Shown in pieces: positions 15,485 through 15,530 of a stretch of 15,530 nt of DNA (its first letter is position 1; each line of letters opens with the position of its first letter). The notes beneath the pieces are model-generated. The model did no database searches. It saw only the letters and a list, made by a program, of their open reading frames with translations, and was not told where the DNA came from. A program made the translations under genes and the position numbers. Source of the stretch: an uncultured Gammaproteobacteria bacterium (lineage in GTDB: Bacteria; Pseudomonadota; Gammaproteobacteria; Nitrosococcales; Methylophagaceae); contig CAJXPP010000020.1 in NCBI GenBank assembly GCA_913058195.1, positions 1 through 15,530 of the forward strand. The letters are read 5' to 3'.

Positions 15485-15530
15485 CTGTCTCTTATACACA
15501 TCTCCGAGCCCACGAGACTAGGCATGATCT
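15485..15530. other. Nextera i7/read-2 sequencing adapter (artefact)
   Basis: Bases 15485-15503 (CTGTCTCTTATACACATCT) are the reverse-complement Tn5 mosaic end, 15504-15518 (CCGAGCCCACGAGAC) the read-2 adapter, 15519-15526 (TAGGCATG) the i7 index, and 15527-15530 (ATCT) the first bases of the P7 part. This is the same adapter and index as at the left end, in opposite orientation. Genomic sequence ends at base 15484, inside ribF. Confidence 0.98.

Overview
The window is an assembled bacterial contig, most likely from an AT-rich gammaproteobacterium. This lineage call is an inference from the RibF and Nuo protein style (separate NuoC and NuoD, a beta/gamma-type NuoI tail, a NuoG without the extra N7 cluster motif, and a DUF2818 gene after nuoN). 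I cannot name a genus. Every real gene lies on the minus strand, so the biological order runs from high to low coordinates.

Layout in the direction of transcription: the 3' part of ribF (14896-15484, its 5' end cut off by the contig end); a 136-bp intergenic stretch (14760-14895); a complete 14-gene operon for respiratory complex I, nuoA-B-C-D-E-F-G-H-I-J-K-L-M-N (14759 down to 468); a small membrane-protein gene of the uncharacterised DUF2818 family (147-452); then about 100 bp with no gene. The nuo genes are packed almost without gaps. Four junctions are 4-base ATGA overlaps, three are 1-base TAATG/TAGTG overlaps, nuoA/nuoB overlap by about 10 bases, and the remaining gaps are 1 to 21 bases.

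The genes build one machine. NuoE, F and G form the NADH-oxidising arm (FMN plus iron-sulfur clusters). NuoB, C, D and I form the connecting arm that carries electrons to quinone. NuoA, H, J, K, L, M and N form the membrane arm that pumps protons. All cluster ligands and the main charged pumping residues I looked for are present, and no nuo gene is frameshifted or truncated. RibF makes FMN and FAD, and FMN is the cofactor of NuoF, which makes its position just upstream of nuoA notable.

Both contig ends are not genomic. Bases 1-43 and 15485-15530 are Illumina Nextera read-2/i7 adapter including an i7 index (TAGGCATG, matching N706 as I recall it). They create a false perfect terminal inverted repeat and a false N-terminus on the ribF reading frame (MPSLVGSEMCIRDR). 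I see no CRISPR array, phage, insertion sequence, toxin-antitoxin or defence system, tRNA or rRNA. Apart from DUF2818 and the ribF-nuoA adjacency, this is a conventional housekeeping region, and I do not think it holds an exotic new system.
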